Shown: positions 44,393 to 57,580, numbered from the stretch's first letter. The stretch is DNA of 64,000 nucleotides from Tetraselmis striata (GCA_006384855.1 VCJN01000057.1:1-64000); one strand, 5' to 3'. Notes: generated by a model not told the origin, from the letters alone. Numbers and translations: made by a program.

Positions 44393-46499
44393 CGTGCCGG
44401 TAGAGATTGTTTCCAGTATGTCATAGAATAACGCCTCCCGCTCTCTGGCCTCGATCGCCGGCTCATCCTCCCGTCGGTTGAGGAGTGGGCACGGCCAATG
44501 GCAGGGGCTTTCGACTATCGCTTCAACCGCGGCCACTGCTCGCGGCATACACGCATCGCACTCGTCCGGCAGCTCATGAACGACGAGGGCCTATATCCCG
44601 ACACCTACCCCACTCCTTCGACCTCCGACCCTGGCTGGAGGCCCGAAGGCGATACAACTATCATCGTGGTGGGGGCAGATACCGCTACGATTTGGGACGC
44701 GCGTAGATTCGTGAGGGGGATTTGAGTCACCAACCGCCGTCATTTTAGCAGTGCAAACCCGCCACACTCGGGTCCACCTAGAGTAGGACCCGAACTGCCC
44801 GGACAGCCTCCGGACAATATTCGTAAACGCCGCAATGATCTCTTGCGCGCCTTAGTTGCCGGCGCGGAGCAAAGAGTACTGTTCACTAAGGTTACCATGG
44901 ACTCCCGCGGAAGTGGCTGCGTGGGGCTGAAAACCACCAACAATGTCTTGCGTGCGGACCTTCGCACCCCGGACGATTGCCCAACTTTGCTGCATGCATG
45001 ATCGCGACTCTCGCATGCTCGAGCGCCGCGGCCTGCGCGACGCAGTCAACCACGCCGGTACGCAGCCCCCAGCGGCGAGCCGAACGATGACACCATAGAC
45101 GAGGTCCCCCTCGACCTCGACGAGACGCTTCTAGCTACCGACCTCCAGGCCGCGGGGGCTCAATTGGATAATCCGACGACAATGCTGAGCAAAACGGCGG
45201 CGACGATCGACACTGCAAGGCGCGGCAGCCTGCCCTCCCGGCCCTTTCTCTCGGCCGCGGCGAGAGTTAAATCCACCCCGACCCGCTCGCCCGGCGACCC
45301 CGCACCCCCAGCAGCCGCTCGCGCAGCCTGTCGGAGAAAGGCGGCCGTACAACCAACAACGCCGACTCTCTAGTGGGGGTTCCTTGAGGACGGATGCCCG
45401 GGCGCGAGAGTCATCGGAGGACCAGCTGCGCTGAGAGGCCTTAATGGCGGAACTACGGGCGGTCATGCACCGCTAGAAACCCGGCCAAAAAGCCGAGACC
45501 GGGACCCAACTCATTCACTTGCCGCGGGGCGGCGCGCTGCCGGAGGGGCACGCCGAGAGCGACGGCGCAGAAGCTGACACGGCGGTGCAAAACCAAGCCG
45601 CCACATTCTATGGGGTACCGAGCGCGCGGCGGCAGCTCAGACGACCGTCAAAGAGTCGGCACACCACGCAACTCACAGCAGCCCCCGCTTCTCCCCGGCG
45701 GAGACCAACAACGCGCTGAGATAAGCCAGCCACACTGCGACCCCGACCGCCACCGAGCCCAACATCTGCGGCGCTGCCGGCGGGACGCCTCGGCTGCCTC
45801 AGCCGGAGCGTCGCAACTCTCGGCCAAGGGACGGAATGGGGGAGGGATGCCCGTGGGGGCGTCCTAGCTGCACCCGCCGGGATAGCAAGCGGCAGTTACC
45901 AATGGGCGTGAGACTGGCGAGTTTGTATGGGGCCCTAAAAAACGGCACGAGGAATGTCCGCCAGATAGGAATAAGGTTCGGGTAGGGTCGGGGAGGGGCG
46001 GGGTTTCCAAACAACAAAAAATATAAAAGAAAAATATAAAAGAGGCGGGTTACTCCCGTTAGATTAGGGACTTGGCCGTTAGAGGACTTACTACACGCAC
46101 GTTTCGTGCAATGTCAGCAGGCAACCGACTCTATGCGCGGGCTCGTGTGCTCGGGCCATACCACAGCTGGCCGGTGTAGCACCAAAGACTACGCGTGAAG
46201 AAAGTGGTGAAGAATATCAAATATCAAATTTCGGGCCCGCAGGTCATACTCATCGCCAAGTGTCTCCGCATTCACACCGCCGAACTAACATCTACGGAAT
46301 TCTCCCCAGCCTAACCGGCGGCGTGGTACCCGAATAAAACCTATATCGAAATTAAACCCACCACAATCAAGCCCGATCTCGATCCCTAGCCCACGGGGAA
46401 GTTCTACCTCAGCGTCATGGACGATCACAGACCAACGCTCCACAAGCCCGACGGCAAAACCTCCCATACCCTCGACCGCCGGAGAATTGAGCCCATGCG

Positions 46500-46718
46500 C
46501 TTTTATGTATCATCCACCGAAGGGGGCTTCGCCCTCTTATGTAGAGTAGCAACCTCTCCAGCGCCGACGCGATCAGTCCTACCATCAAATGAAGAAAAAC
46601 ATGTGGGCCACAGACGACCGCCTCGTGTTGGCCATCATGCTCGCTCTCCACGCCAACACTACGGAACTCTACATCGACGCCCTCAACAAATCAAATGTAC
46701 ACCTGCCACTATCATAGC
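46500..46718 (+). pseudogene. RNase H-like fragment of a LINE
   Basis: FYVSSTEGGFALLCR resembles the first strands (YTDGS..GGFA), and DDRLVLAIMLALHANTTELY plus IDALNKSNV resembles the AE..A...AL......I.TDS..V block. The second part is in another frame from 46589 and stops at 46718. The catalytic Asp of the first strand is lost. Confidence 0.4.
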
Positions 46719-47499
46719 CCATATCCTGAGGAAGCCGTGTTTATTTGGCGCGCGGCCCCTAGATGACATGCATCCATGGGGAGAAACGTCAATCGCGGGC
46801 CCCGAATACGACGATAAATGCATGCTGCCAAATAATCAACCCAACACGCCCTCCGCGCCGTGCACGCCCAACGCCACACATGTACGGCCACTGCCGTGCT
46901 CATCCTCCCCAAGTGGACGGACGCGTCATGCCAAAAAACCCATCTCCTGAGTCACCCCCATGTGCATAAAATGTGCGAGCTACCCGCTGACCTACCTAAA
47001 TTTCGGTCCCCGGACCAACACACCTGCCCCATTACATATGCTCGCCTCAGCCCCATATCCGAGACACGTCAACGCCACCACAGACGTAACCACCATAGCA
47101 GCCACCCTAAAAGACATGTACTACCCGGCGCAAACCCAATATTCCACATTAGCACAAAGCCAACGACAAGCATGCTCAAAGGCAATCAATATCGCGACAG
47201 CTGCCCCCACCTCCCCCCGGCGGAGTGGTTGGCACCGTCCCCAACAACGGAGCTGCGGCCCCCTCACTAAACCGCTCCCACTTGTACAACCCCTCACAAG
47301 ACGACACGACCCGAATCTGTTTATATGTACATACAACTCTCGCACCCAACGTAGCGGAGTGGTCGGCATAAACATAACAAACATGGGTCTTCACCCCGGG
47401 CATGGCCCCCATCACCGTAAGAGTGGAACCGATGACATCCGCTGCACATATCACTCGTGTAGAACTAGCGGTTGTCTTGGGTGTTGACGCAAAAACCCG

Positions 47500-48240
47500 A
47501 CTACTATTAAAATCCCTAAACTCCGGAACTAACAACCCCAAATTATTATGACGGTGATACCCCCACCGCGGGCATTCCACCAACATATGTTCGATAGTCT
47601 CAAATTCACCTCCACCACATGCTAGGCGGTAGTGTTCAAGGAATCGCTCGGGCATGGCATGAATCCGGGCCAATCGGCGGGCAGTGGGAAATGCTCGGGT
47701 TCGTAATTGTATCATAAGGTGCAGCCCGGCCACAACTAACCCATGCGGGGACACCTACACCGTACAATGGGTTTGACGCATAAGACGCATGTCCCTATAT
47801 ACCCAGCTTTTAGTGCGTGCTAACGCTGCTGGCGATTCGTAACTCACTCACACCGATGCCTTTAACAGTTTAGCGGCATCGCGCGCGGATAGTAACCTCC
47901 ACTCAATTGGAAGGTGCTCCCCCCTCAGCTAGCCCTACGTTCGCCCTAGCTAGTCGATGCTAACCACCGCACATTGCTCGACGTCCACGTGTTAGGGCGC
48001 GCCCGACTTGGCTGATCTACTAAATGGGTTATACATGTATTCAAGTCGGATGCTCTAAGGGACGCCCGAGCCCGTGCCGCAGTGGCCGTAGCCTGTATTG
48101 TCGCAGTATCCGATTCCCGCATCATCGGTGCAGTGGCTACCCCAGGGGAGTTTTTACCCACCCCAATAATTAGACACCGCAAGCACTGATCTAGTACGGT
48201 TTGTAATTTATTTGCGCCGCTAGTTATATTGTTTTTCAAC
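47500..48240 (-). pseudogene. LINE fragment, copy 2 (RT end and zinc-finger tail)
   Basis: Paralogue of 39203-40240. It shares ARRLARIHAMPERFLEH and ETIEHMLVECPRWGYH (zinc tail), and upstream KLQTVLDQCLRCLIIG with PGVATAPMMRESD and ARARASLRASDLN, the usual LR.I.G...EL...R region after the polymerase. DNA-level similarity extends through TCAGCTAGCCCTACGTTCGC, present at both 39904 and 47926. Confidence 0.7.
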
Positions 48241-48249
48241 AGAAATCAT

Positions 48250-50807
48250 GACGATGGCTTAATGTACCGGTACCAATACTACAGGCGTCAAAAGTAATGG
48301 ACGGGTGGGTGTTAATCCGTGCGCAGGCTGCACGCCACGTGTCGCTAAACCGATTGCTGCCTTGTGGGCATGTATCATCATCTTCGCTCGAGCTTGCCGG
48401 CCGAAGTAGTCGCACAATGAATGCGATGGCGTTCGATGGCCATGCATACGCATTTACATCTAGCATCATTTGTGTAATGCTACAGCATCTTGCCAGAGGT
48501 AAATGCGTTACATCTATCTCATCCACTGATAATTGCATGTACGTGGAGTACATCCAGGGTAATCTATGCCCTACATGCCAGGTATTTCTATGCCCTACTC
48601 TGAGAACATGCGGGCTCATGTTGCGGCTATGTAGCGTCGCGAGCCCATGGCCGCGCTTGGCGCATGCGCTTCAAAAATCAGCGATAGCGAGGCTACCTGT
48701 CGGCTGTCGGAAAAACGGAAATTGCCGGTCAGCAATGAAATTCGCAAAATAATCGCGCTGTACACAAGATCATGTAGTGTGGCTGTAAATTGTGTGCGCG
48801 GCACTTAGTTGCAGCCGCACCCGCGCCCGCTAATTCCGCGCGAAGTCCTCGTGCCGTGGTTCGCGCGGGGCAGGCCCGCATAACTACGAGGAAACCTGTC
48901 GACGGCTAATCGAACCTGCGCACGAAGAGCGTCGCTTAAACACTCTGGCTGCCGCCAGAAAATGACAATCTCGCTTTGTTTTGTTATATATACCCGGTAC
49001 CGAACGGCTTGCTGCACCCGTACCGCGTGGCGCAAGGATTTGAAGTTCAGCTATTAACAACCCGTTCATTACTTTTGACGCCTGTACGCATGATGGACAG
49101 TCGGTCATCGCCTCTGCTGGCGACTAGTTAATAGTAGTCTACCAGTCGTGGTGTGAATTACACTAGGCAAATAATAAGAAATAATCCACCGCGAATAAAA
49201 GCAGCCGCTTCTGGTACCGGTGCTGGTGTGAAATGCAAAAAGGCCCGTGTCAAATCCGCGAAATGCATTGCTAAAAGATCAACACTGGTACCGGTATCCC
49301 CAGGTAGGTATGGATACATGGTCGCGCCAGTGGTGGACTTTTCCACCTATTCGTCATCCCTGGCAGCATCCGCAACTGTACCTTACGTCTTATTCCGCCT
49401 CAGCACTGCTTCTACTCGTACAGTTCTACTGCGCATTTGAGATACGGATCGTGCCTCATTCCATCACGGGGATCTCTTTGTGGGACCATCGAAGCATCTG
49501 GAAGGGACTTCCCGCTTCGTGAATTATTATTTGCGGCTTTATTTTATATTAAGGCGTCTGATGATGGACTGGGGCGTATCGATCTTAGTCCTGAACGCGC
49601 TGTCGTGGCGGCGGGCAGCGGCGCTTTATATTAGTCGCTACCAGGACCGTATTTTTTATTGCCGCCGCTCCCTGTATATTGTCATTTTTTAATTTGTAAT
49701 TTTAAAATTGTTTGCGCCCGCCGTATATTACAGCAGCGCGATAAGTAATATTAATCCATGGTCGATATAGCCCCTACTTGTACCACGACGACACTGACCG
49801 TACTACCCGCGGTGCCCATTCTCAAAGTTTGGCAAGTGTCTGGGGACCGTTGCAATTATGGCTACGGTGGGCCCAAAGTTTACCCTGTAACTCTGCCTGA
49901 CCAAGGGGAAGAAAATGTTCATAGTGACCTAAGGGAGGGCGCTCGGGTGGCCGCAAGATGCATGTCTGTTTGACATAGTGGCCGTTGTGCACTATCGTGC
50001 GGAGCAGCAACGGCGTGAACGTGAAACGCCCAACACTATCTGGCCGCGTGCACTTTCGGAAAGTGCTAATATCGCGGCAGTCAGAGCCCGCACGACCCAA
50101 TCACACCGGTTCCCCGGGTACTCGCAAAATGAAATCCTCCCGGGGTTTAAGCTGTGTACATCGGGGTCACAATCCTGAGATGCAACTACCGAAACGGGTG
50201 CGAATAGTGATTAGTATCCGGTTGATACAGTCAAATATAACGTCATTTGATGAAAACTCAGAGCCCACGTGATCACCCGTCTCGCCAACTCATGCCGTCC
50301 CACCGATGCCAATCGAACACACCGACCGGCACCATCACGCGCATACCGCGGTCGCAGCGCGCTAACGTAGGCATATGGTGGCGTTCAGGTGCCTCGTCTT
50401 GTGTGTCGCGGGCAGGGATAGGGCTAGCGGTGGGATGATGAGGGAGGAGCGCGAGCGGTCACGTGCTAGTATTACGCACGTAGCGCGTGCCACGTAGCCA
50501 AAAAGCGTTGCCAGCTACACATCTCGGATTTGAGACCCGTTTACGGTCTTCAGAAACGAGTACCTACGCGAACCGGTGTGATGGCGCCACCACTACAGGG
50601 AGCGGAGGCGAGAGGTGACCGGGCTACCCTGCCGGGGTCAAACAAACCAAGCAAGCCACGGCCTAGTCGCGGCAATAGCGGACTCTAATCGAATGCGACA
50701 GTCTCAACAGGATAGAGACTCAAAGACAAACAAAGGTGGGTGTGCAGTGGTGGTGCAGCGGCGAGAGGCTTCAATGTTTTTCAGGATACAATAATTGTTT
50801 ATCACAA
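48250..50807. other. Region without a supportable gene
   Basis: Short ORFs only. 49148-49250 contains diverged copies of the retroelement tail motif (GGTGTGAATTAC, GTGTGAAATGCAAAAAGG). Confidence 0.4.
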
Positions 50808-51009
50808 CGCTTACCACATGGCAGCATTATACAGTAAACATATACCCGTAGTCATATGTACACATTGTACTAGTACACACAGATACCAACTCGTAGTATA
50901 TCGTACTCGTACAATTGTCACACTACACCCCCCCCCCCCCTTGCGAGAATTCAATTCTCGACATCAGCGGGGTTCGAACCGGTGACCCTTACATTTGGAT
51001 GCTGGCGCC
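50808..51009 (-). repeat. tRNA-derived SINE, left copy, head split by the MULE
   Basis: Read on the minus strand, a head with an RNA polymerase III B box (GGTTCGAACCC, plus 50969-50980) is followed by a body found again at 57712-57797 plus 58839-58875. The body is marked by CACATGGCAGCATTATACA and TACACATTGTACTAGTACAC. The rest of the head, with D-arm-like GCCTCAATTG...GGC, is on the other side of the MULE (57675-57711). Removing the MULE and one target duplication restores a continuous tRNA-like head. Confidence 0.7.
51001..51009. repeat. MULE target site duplication, left
   Basis: GCTGGCGCC, identical to 57666-57674. Nine bp is the usual MULE duplication length. Confidence 0.92.
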
Positions 51010-51094
51010 GGGTCTGGGACAAGATTATAGCGTAAACGGTACATGCCACTATACTTCACTTATGTTTCACTGAAAATGGGACAATTTCCTAGCT
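51010..51094 (+). repeat. MULE terminal inverted repeat, left
   Basis: Begins GGGTCTGGGACAAG and includes ATTATAGCGTAAACGG, CCACTATACTTCACTT and an inner identical block (TCACTGAAAATGGGACAATT, then TCCTAGCT). Confidence 0.9.
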
Positions 51095-51309
51095 TTAAAC
51101 CCTGTGCAGTTTTTTAGGGTTCGCGTGTACTGGCGCAAAGTACATGATCACTTGGTGGCGGCGGAACGAGGCAAAGGCGGCGGGTCGAGGCAAGTTCTCC
51201 GAAGGTAGGTAGGTAGGTAGGCTGCCGCGAAGTCGAGGCAGTTCTCCGCCTCCCACACATGTCTAACAGTTCTCGCGGAAACAAGTAGGAAGTAGGGCTG
51301 CAGGATCAG

Positions 51310-53865
51310 TATGGGTTCCCCCTTGCGGGCTATACACGAACTTCGCGCTGCACTTGGGGAGGTGCGGGAACTCCTTCAAGATCATGAGGGAGTGTAGAGT
51401 AGGGAAGTTCTTCTCGAGATGGCAACAAGTTGTATCGGGTCTGCCGTCGGGCGGCCCGTCTCCTCGCGTGGGGCAGCATTGCGTGATGTTGCGACCTTCG
51501 AAGAGTCGTTAAGGGGGGTGACCAGCGCCCCACTTCGTCTTTGGCCAAAGTAGTGGCGTCTGAAGAGGGTGCCGCAGGCAGCCCCGGTATGCAAGGCAGC
51601 GCCAAGCGTTCCGACACGGCAGTAGCAGGGGCCCCACGGCCCAACCTGGATGGGGCTGATTGAGGTACAACCACACAATATCGGTTACTGGCTTCCTGCC
51701 GAAGACGGCCACACTGAATATGCCGACTACAAAGCGGTCAAGTCGGTAATCTCAGGCCTCCCTACGAAATGGCGGTTCTTGTATGCCTCGGCGGCTACAA
51801 AGGTATGCTGCCCCTCGTCAAATAATTTCCGCGTGCATGCCGTCACCTGCGGTTGAACCAACGGAACTCTGTTTGTTTACATGTGTACCAGTGCCGGCAG
51901 CATGTAGCGTGCCCGGCTCGGATGCGCGCGGTTGTCAACAAGCAAAACGACAAGTGGGAGTTGCAGTTCAGCAACGATGTTCACACGACTACACTTGCCG
52001 AGATCCGTGGTGGGGAGGGTGTACCTCAGTCACTTCATACTGCACCCGCTCCTGCTTCGGAGAATGTCGCCAAAGAATGCGTTGGATCATGTACCACGCT
52101 CGACCATACGCGCTGCCGGAGTCTTGGATGGCATGCGGCCCTAGCTCCTGACTCAGCTACGTCGGTGGAAAAAGTATTTGATCAAGCTCGGCAAAGGAGC
52201 GTTTCAGCTCACATATTTTCACGATCAGCGCGAGTGGGCCGAGTCAAAGGCATTGCCATCAGGGGCTGCATTGGATACAGTGTCAGAAACTGACTTGGTT
52301 GTGCTCCGAGACGGAGTAGATGAGGAGTCGAGTGCTGTGGCGTTTTCTTCACTCGAGCTCTTGAGCACGCTTCAAATGGCTTTGCTTTCTTGACTGCCCT
52401 TGCACCTTATGACTGACGGCACGCACAAGGTGTCGTTCAACAAGTGGGTCCTTTTGACAGTCGGCACGACTACGATCAGAAAATCCAGCTTCCACCGGAA
52501 ACTCGTCAACACGTTCTTGCCAATTGCGTTTTGCTTCGCTCGCTCTGACACTCTTTCGGGGTCTCTCGTCAACCTGTCGCGAGCTTTTTGGCGTCGCCCT
52601 CGACCCTAGTGCAGTTGTCTCCGACAAGGGCTCTGGAGTGGTTTTGGCAATTAGGACGATGTTCCCCGCGGCCAAGGTGACGCCCGTCTATCCCTTTGTC
52701 TTTAAGTTGGAATCGGGTCGGACCACAGAATTTGCTTGAACGTGTGTTATAACCGCCGCCGCAGGCTGTGACCTGCTACCACCACCTCTTTCGGAAGATT
52801 AAAACCAGGGGCACTAGGTTGAAGGAGGATGTCCGCAGCTACCCTGTCCTCACTCACGAACGCAACAAATCGTTGTTTCTGCAGACTATCATCACGATCT
52901 ACGAAAGCAGTACACGCGAGCAAGCTGAAGCCGTCGCCGAGGTTTTGATGGCGGAGTGGCGTCGAGTTGGTGAGAGACGGGCGGCGCGTTGGCTCGAAAA
53001 CGAGTACTTAGGCAATAACCTAACCTGGATCAACTGCGCCCCAGGTATAGCATGTGTTCCTGCGTCTACCAACTCGCAGGAGAGCTGCACCGCGCAAGCA
53101 AATGCGACGAACAGTTTGGCAAACGTCGCCGGCCGACTGACACCCTGCTCGAGGAGGGCTTCCCCGACCTATGCAAGCATCAAGGCGCGCAACACACTGA
53201 GTTGTACGAGGACTTCAACTCCGGATTGCAGCAGGAATTCTCGCACTACATTCATGGCGCTAATGACTTCTTAAATCCCGATAGGCGTGGGCTAAAGCTC
53301 TACATGTGGCATGACGGCGAGTTGCTCGTAAACGCCGACTACCACTCCGAGGACCAAGTCACCCTGGCGCGCATTGTCGCGTATACCAACAGTAGGCGAG
53401 GAATGCTGCCCCAACCTTGTCGCTCCTTGCAAGCCGTCCGCAGAGTTTGTTGTCGACTGATGTGCATTCCTGCGGGCGACAATGGGGTTTCCTGCGACTG
53501 CGACGAGTTCAGAAGGTACCAGCAGCGCACCTTTCGATGCCGGCTGCGGCTCGTGCGGAGCGCTTCGAGGGGGTGCGTCGCTCGGACCAACTCCTGCGCT
53601 CGGGGTCTGCGGGGGCCAACGTGCGATGGCGACTCAATTAGCATGCCGTAAAATACACGGGTGCGCAGTGGCAACAAAGGTGCAGCGCGGCCATCCCACC
53701 TTAGCGACAGCCGGCGCCCCTGTCGATGCCGGCTGCGGCTCGGCAGCGAATACGCGAGGGGGTGCGTCGCTCAAACCAGCTCCTGCGCTCGGGGCCTGCG
53801 GCGGGCAACGTGCGATGGCGACTAAATTAGCATGCCGGAAAAGACACGGATGCGTAGTGAAATAG
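51310..53865 (+). pseudogene. MULE transposase, broken
   Basis: Blocks in order: an N-terminal helical part from ATG 51310; a zinc-binding-like region with KWRFLYASAATKVCC and CPARMRAVVNKQNDKWEL (FLYWCH/WRKY-like spacing); STIRAAGVLDGMRP; then the DDE core, LMTDGTHKVSFNKWVLLTVG (first Asp, about 52415), VVSDKGSGVVLAI (second Asp) and FPAAK spliced to AVTCYHHLFRK across a phase-0 intron (52677-52764). Next come AARWLENEYLGNNLTW and TNSQES/HRASK, the typical W...tTN..Es.h..lK block. A Cys-rich SWIM-like piece (CDCDEFRRYQQ) follows, then an in-frame tandem repeat to the stop at 53865. An in-frame TGA (52391-52393), a frame change near 52558 and another near 53085 inactivate it. The family assignment rests on block order and the termini. 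Confidence 0.72.
53535..53864 (+). repeat. Two in-frame ~140-bp repeats, 189 bp apart, in the transposase 3' end
   Basis: CGATGCCGGCTGCGGCTC opens both units (53535 and 53724), and ATTAGCATGCCG lies near both ends. The 189-bp period equals 63 codons, so the frame is kept. The repeated peptide includes DAGCGS, GGASL, PALG, CGGQRAMAT and LACRK. Confidence 0.85.
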
Positions 53866-56800
53866 ATGCGTGTCGAGGAGTACACACACCTGTTCAAGTC
53901 GAGGAGGCGATGGTGATCGGGGTGGTTGCACTAGAAGCAAGACGGGCTGCCAGTGGTGCTCCACCACCGCCCCGTCGAAATGAAGGACTGGCCCTGCCGG
54001 GTGGTTGGGTCTGGGGTCGGCGTTGCCCAAGCACGTCGCGCAGCGGAGTATGCGGGCTTGCATAAGCTGCGCGGGCGTCCAGCGACCGGCACGCGGAGGC
54101 ACCATCTGCAAGTCCCGGAACATGCGGATATTGTGCCCTGTGCGGCGCGAGATTCCGTCGACGCCGTCACACTCGACCATAACAACGGCGTCCACGGCTC
54201 GGGACCACGTGATGTTATTCCACGTGACGTTGTTTGGGGGGGCGTTCTCAAGCATCAGCTTGGCATGAGGGTCGTCCCGTTCCGGCACCACATATGCCCA
54301 CCGCCAAGGACCCTGACTAGCCGTGAACTTCGTGCGCGCCAAGTCCAGGCTCCGGGAGATCTGCTCAGCGCCCCACCACGACATGCCCACTCCCGGCGGG
54401 AACATGTCCCACGGAACGCCGTCGATGAGGGAACGCAGAAAAGTCATCTTCCCCCTCCTTAGCGGGCCCTCGAAGGGGGTCAGGCCCAGACCAGTCACCA
54501 TGAACCAAGGCATCCACACCAACGCGAATCGCCGCAAATCTGGGGTCTCGACACGAAGCGGCGGCGGACTATCGAAAGGCCGGGCAACGCGGCCGCGCCA
54601 GAACTTTCGGCACACGACGAAAGCGAACGCGCGGCCTCCCAGTCCAGCGCGCAGGCAGCACGAGTTTGCATATTTACCATCTTGTAGGCTGACACAACCA
54701 CGAAGGACAGCGGGCATCCGTGCCATGTCTGTGGTGCGCAGAATCTCCCACAAGGCATTCTCGCGACCAACGTATTGGCGCTGGTCGGCATGGGCACCAC
54801 GCGATGTGACAGGATAGCAGCTGTCATATAGGAAAACAGGCGCAACTGCACGCCCGTCACGAGTTGTCCATACCGCGATGGCGAAGTGCCCGCCCGCTTC
54901 AGTGGACTTGGGAAACGGCCACGGCTGTGGCCGCTCCCATGCCCTCGACCCCCAGGGATACATCATGTGGAACCAAAAAACAAGTACGCCTTCGGGGGCC
55001 GGGTCTCGGCGGCCACATGACGACTCATGCCTGGACACAAAATTCGGAAAGCCTCGCCTTGAGTAGTCCTTGCTCGCACGACAGAAACGAAACTCCACGC
55101 CAGGCGGCGGCGGGCATAAGCGCAGGAAACCCTCCAGCAAGGCGTACTGATACTCGATGTCAAATTTATCGAACTCCCAATCTCGGAGCCACTTGCGCAT
55201 CGCACAGTGCAAGGTTGCCGTAATCCTCGCCGTACAACGACTCAGGCTCGGGCCATACCGAGAACCAGTCGTCGAAGTTCTCGTAATTAATTGGGGTCCC
55301 AGCCGCGGCGTAGACGAGGATCAACTTGCAGAGGTGGTCCGTCAGGCTGGGCAACACGGGGCACCGACTAAGTACTTGCAAACAATAAATTAAAGAAGAT
55401 TTAGGCGCACGGCTGCAGGAGGGCCAAAGCAAGGCAGTACCTCATGCGTGGGTGACTCGAGAAGCTCGATAGCCTGGGACGCAGGTGCCGTTGGTGGAGC
55501 CGGCTCGTCCTCTTCCGAAACCCCCCCGTCCGAACTGGGGTGATATTCGGGTTGTGTAGTGTCGTACAACGAGTCTTGAGAAACAGACGCACTGCGTGCG
55601 GAAGAGCTGGTCACAGTCGATTGCGAGGCACGCGGCTCAGGCGATCTTTCCTCAGGACCATGTCCGGCTACGCCCTCAGCCGGTTGTTGTACAGAGGGCT
55701 CCGCGCTGTCCTCGACTGCCCCCGAAGGGTGTAATCGTTTCTGGCGAACCGGAGAAGGAGGTCTTTAGTACGCAGCAATCCATGCAAGTCTTACCTACGA
55801 GGATCTTATTGGAGACCATCATGTTGGGAACATAGGTGGGCAAGACAGGGGTGGTAACCTGCATCAGCCGAGCCCCGATGTTCACGAGGCGCGAGTACTC
55901 CGCCTTTGCTTCCTCAGCAAGTTGTTTCCCCACGTTTGCGGTTACCATGTAGTCCTCGAGGCAATCTCTGTGTTCCCCTGCATCTTGCCACTCTTGAACG
56001 GCAAGTTGGACGTACTTCTGGTGCTCTAGTTTTCTCTCATAAACTATCATGTTGGCGCGCTCGGTGAGCCAATCGTTTTCGACCTCTTCCTCAGTCTTTG
56101 GCGGAAATGCGCTCTGAAGTTCCTCGGGAATAGGGGACAGCATTTTGGCCTTGCCTTTCTCTAGCTGTGGGTTAGCTGGTAGTTGGTTAGCTGGTCCTTT
56201 GCCTTTTGCCGGGTCTTGGTAGATGGCTGGGGTTGACTGCCTACGCGGCAATATTTTGTGTCAGTTTCACGCGCAAACTAATTCGCCGGCCGTGACAAGA
56301 AGCAATTACCACTCTAGGCCTGACGAAACAGAGACAAATAAGTAAAGGCGGGAGGGGGGGGGGGCGTACTGCCACATTCGGCAGTCCACATGTTGTGGCC
56401 CTAGAGGTACTCGGGCCTGCCTGGTCGGGTGGGGGTGCCTGTCGCACAAGGTTGACACGACGATATTTGTGTTTGGTTCCCGCCATTCCGTTCCGAAGGA
56501 GGACAGAACGCATTCGAGACTACCCAATAACAACACACGGGGTGGTTGTAGAAGGTGGGGCGCACTGCCACGGGCGCAAAAATACTTCGCGCAGCCCTAG
56601 AGGTACTGGGTCCTGCGTCGTCCTTTGTTAGAACCTAGGGCGGGGCAGATAGAATGCAATCGTGTTAATTCATGAACAACCATGCCCCCCCCCCCCCCAA
56701 CATCCCGTGTATTCGACAGGTCTTACCGTGCGCATGGATGTCTCGCCTTTAGCCTCCGAGCCTGTGGTATCCGGTACGCCCTCACCCCGGCCTAGTACGG

Positions 56801-57044
56801 GCGCATGTCCTGAGGGTGTGACTTCCGACGCGCCGGCTACCTGCCCGCCGCTCTCGCCCGCGTTGCTATCGCCAGGCGTAGCAACCAAACCGGCTCCATC
56901 GCCAGCTGCAGCCAAGCTGCTCGACAACCTTTGTGCCGCTGGCGGGCCCTGACCCTGACCCGCCACTGACTGCATGTCGGCCTGGCTACGTCCAGTGGCC
57001 AGGGACGCCACGCGACGGGAGCGTCGGGCAGGTCGAGCAGACAC
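53827..57044 (-). CDS. Ulp1-like (C48-type) cysteine peptidase gene carried by the MULE
   Basis: The last exon (55191-53827) is a 455-codon open frame. Numbered from the ORF start at 55212, it has His109 in GGHFAIAVW, Asp130 in FLYDSCYP, Gln177 in VSLQDGKYANSCC and Cys185/186. The order H-D-Q-C and spacing match Ulp1/SENP-type peptidases, which remove SUMO-like modifiers. Upstream pieces: 56236-55795 (charged, coiled-coil-like, EEEVENDWLTERANMIVYER), about 55740-55440 (acidic, disordered) and about 55370-55259 (LTDHLCKLILVYAAAG). A Ser/Gly-rich exon ends at 56727 with a GTAAGA donor in phase with 56236. The junction 55259/55191 is also in phase; two others are not resolved. No ATG start was fixed. 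The catalytic exon is unbroken, although the transposase opposite it is dead. The target protein is unknown. Confidence 0.6.
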
Positions 57045-57580
57045 AGCCCTTGGCCGAGATGGTCGGGCGGGCCGGCTGGCGGACTCTGGTGAGGGTTGTC
57101 GCGTGCGGGGGGGGGGGCTGTGCTAGGCAGCTCCAGCGGGATGGGGCCTACACAAGCCTGCACGGCAGTAAGTAAGGGCGTGAGCTGCGACTCTCGATAG
57201 GAAGTAGGGCAGGAGGGATAGGGACGCAGGGACGTAAGAGGCGGCAGCATCCCTTCTCACCAGCCGTGCGGACCTACGCCGAAGGTAGGCGGAGTCCATT
57301 CCTGTCACGGATCCGGGCGTCTCCACCATTTTGTGAAAGTTAAGACCCCGCAGGCCAGTGAGCGTCGCGTGGGATCCTTTCCTATGAACGGCTGTCGGCC
57401 ACGGTTTGGGTTCTGGGGCGGCCTTGGCGGTGGTGGAAACGTAGTGGTACTGCGCAGCCCCCCCCCCCCCCTCCCGCCCCCTCCACTCGAGTGGGCGGGA
57501 TAAGGGATGGCGGCGACGACGGCGAGTATACAATACTGTGCGCTGCATATATATGTCTGTAGTACATTGTTTGGCGCGCG

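Noticed and set aside
47121..47490. 175-codon plus-strand ORF opposite LINE copy 2
   Set aside because: The minus strand carries the recognised zinc tail; the plus frame has no recognisable content.
50941..51030. Possible tRNA gene (GGTTCGAACC)
   Set aside because: T-arm pairing is poor and the other half lies beyond the MULE; better explained as a SINE head.
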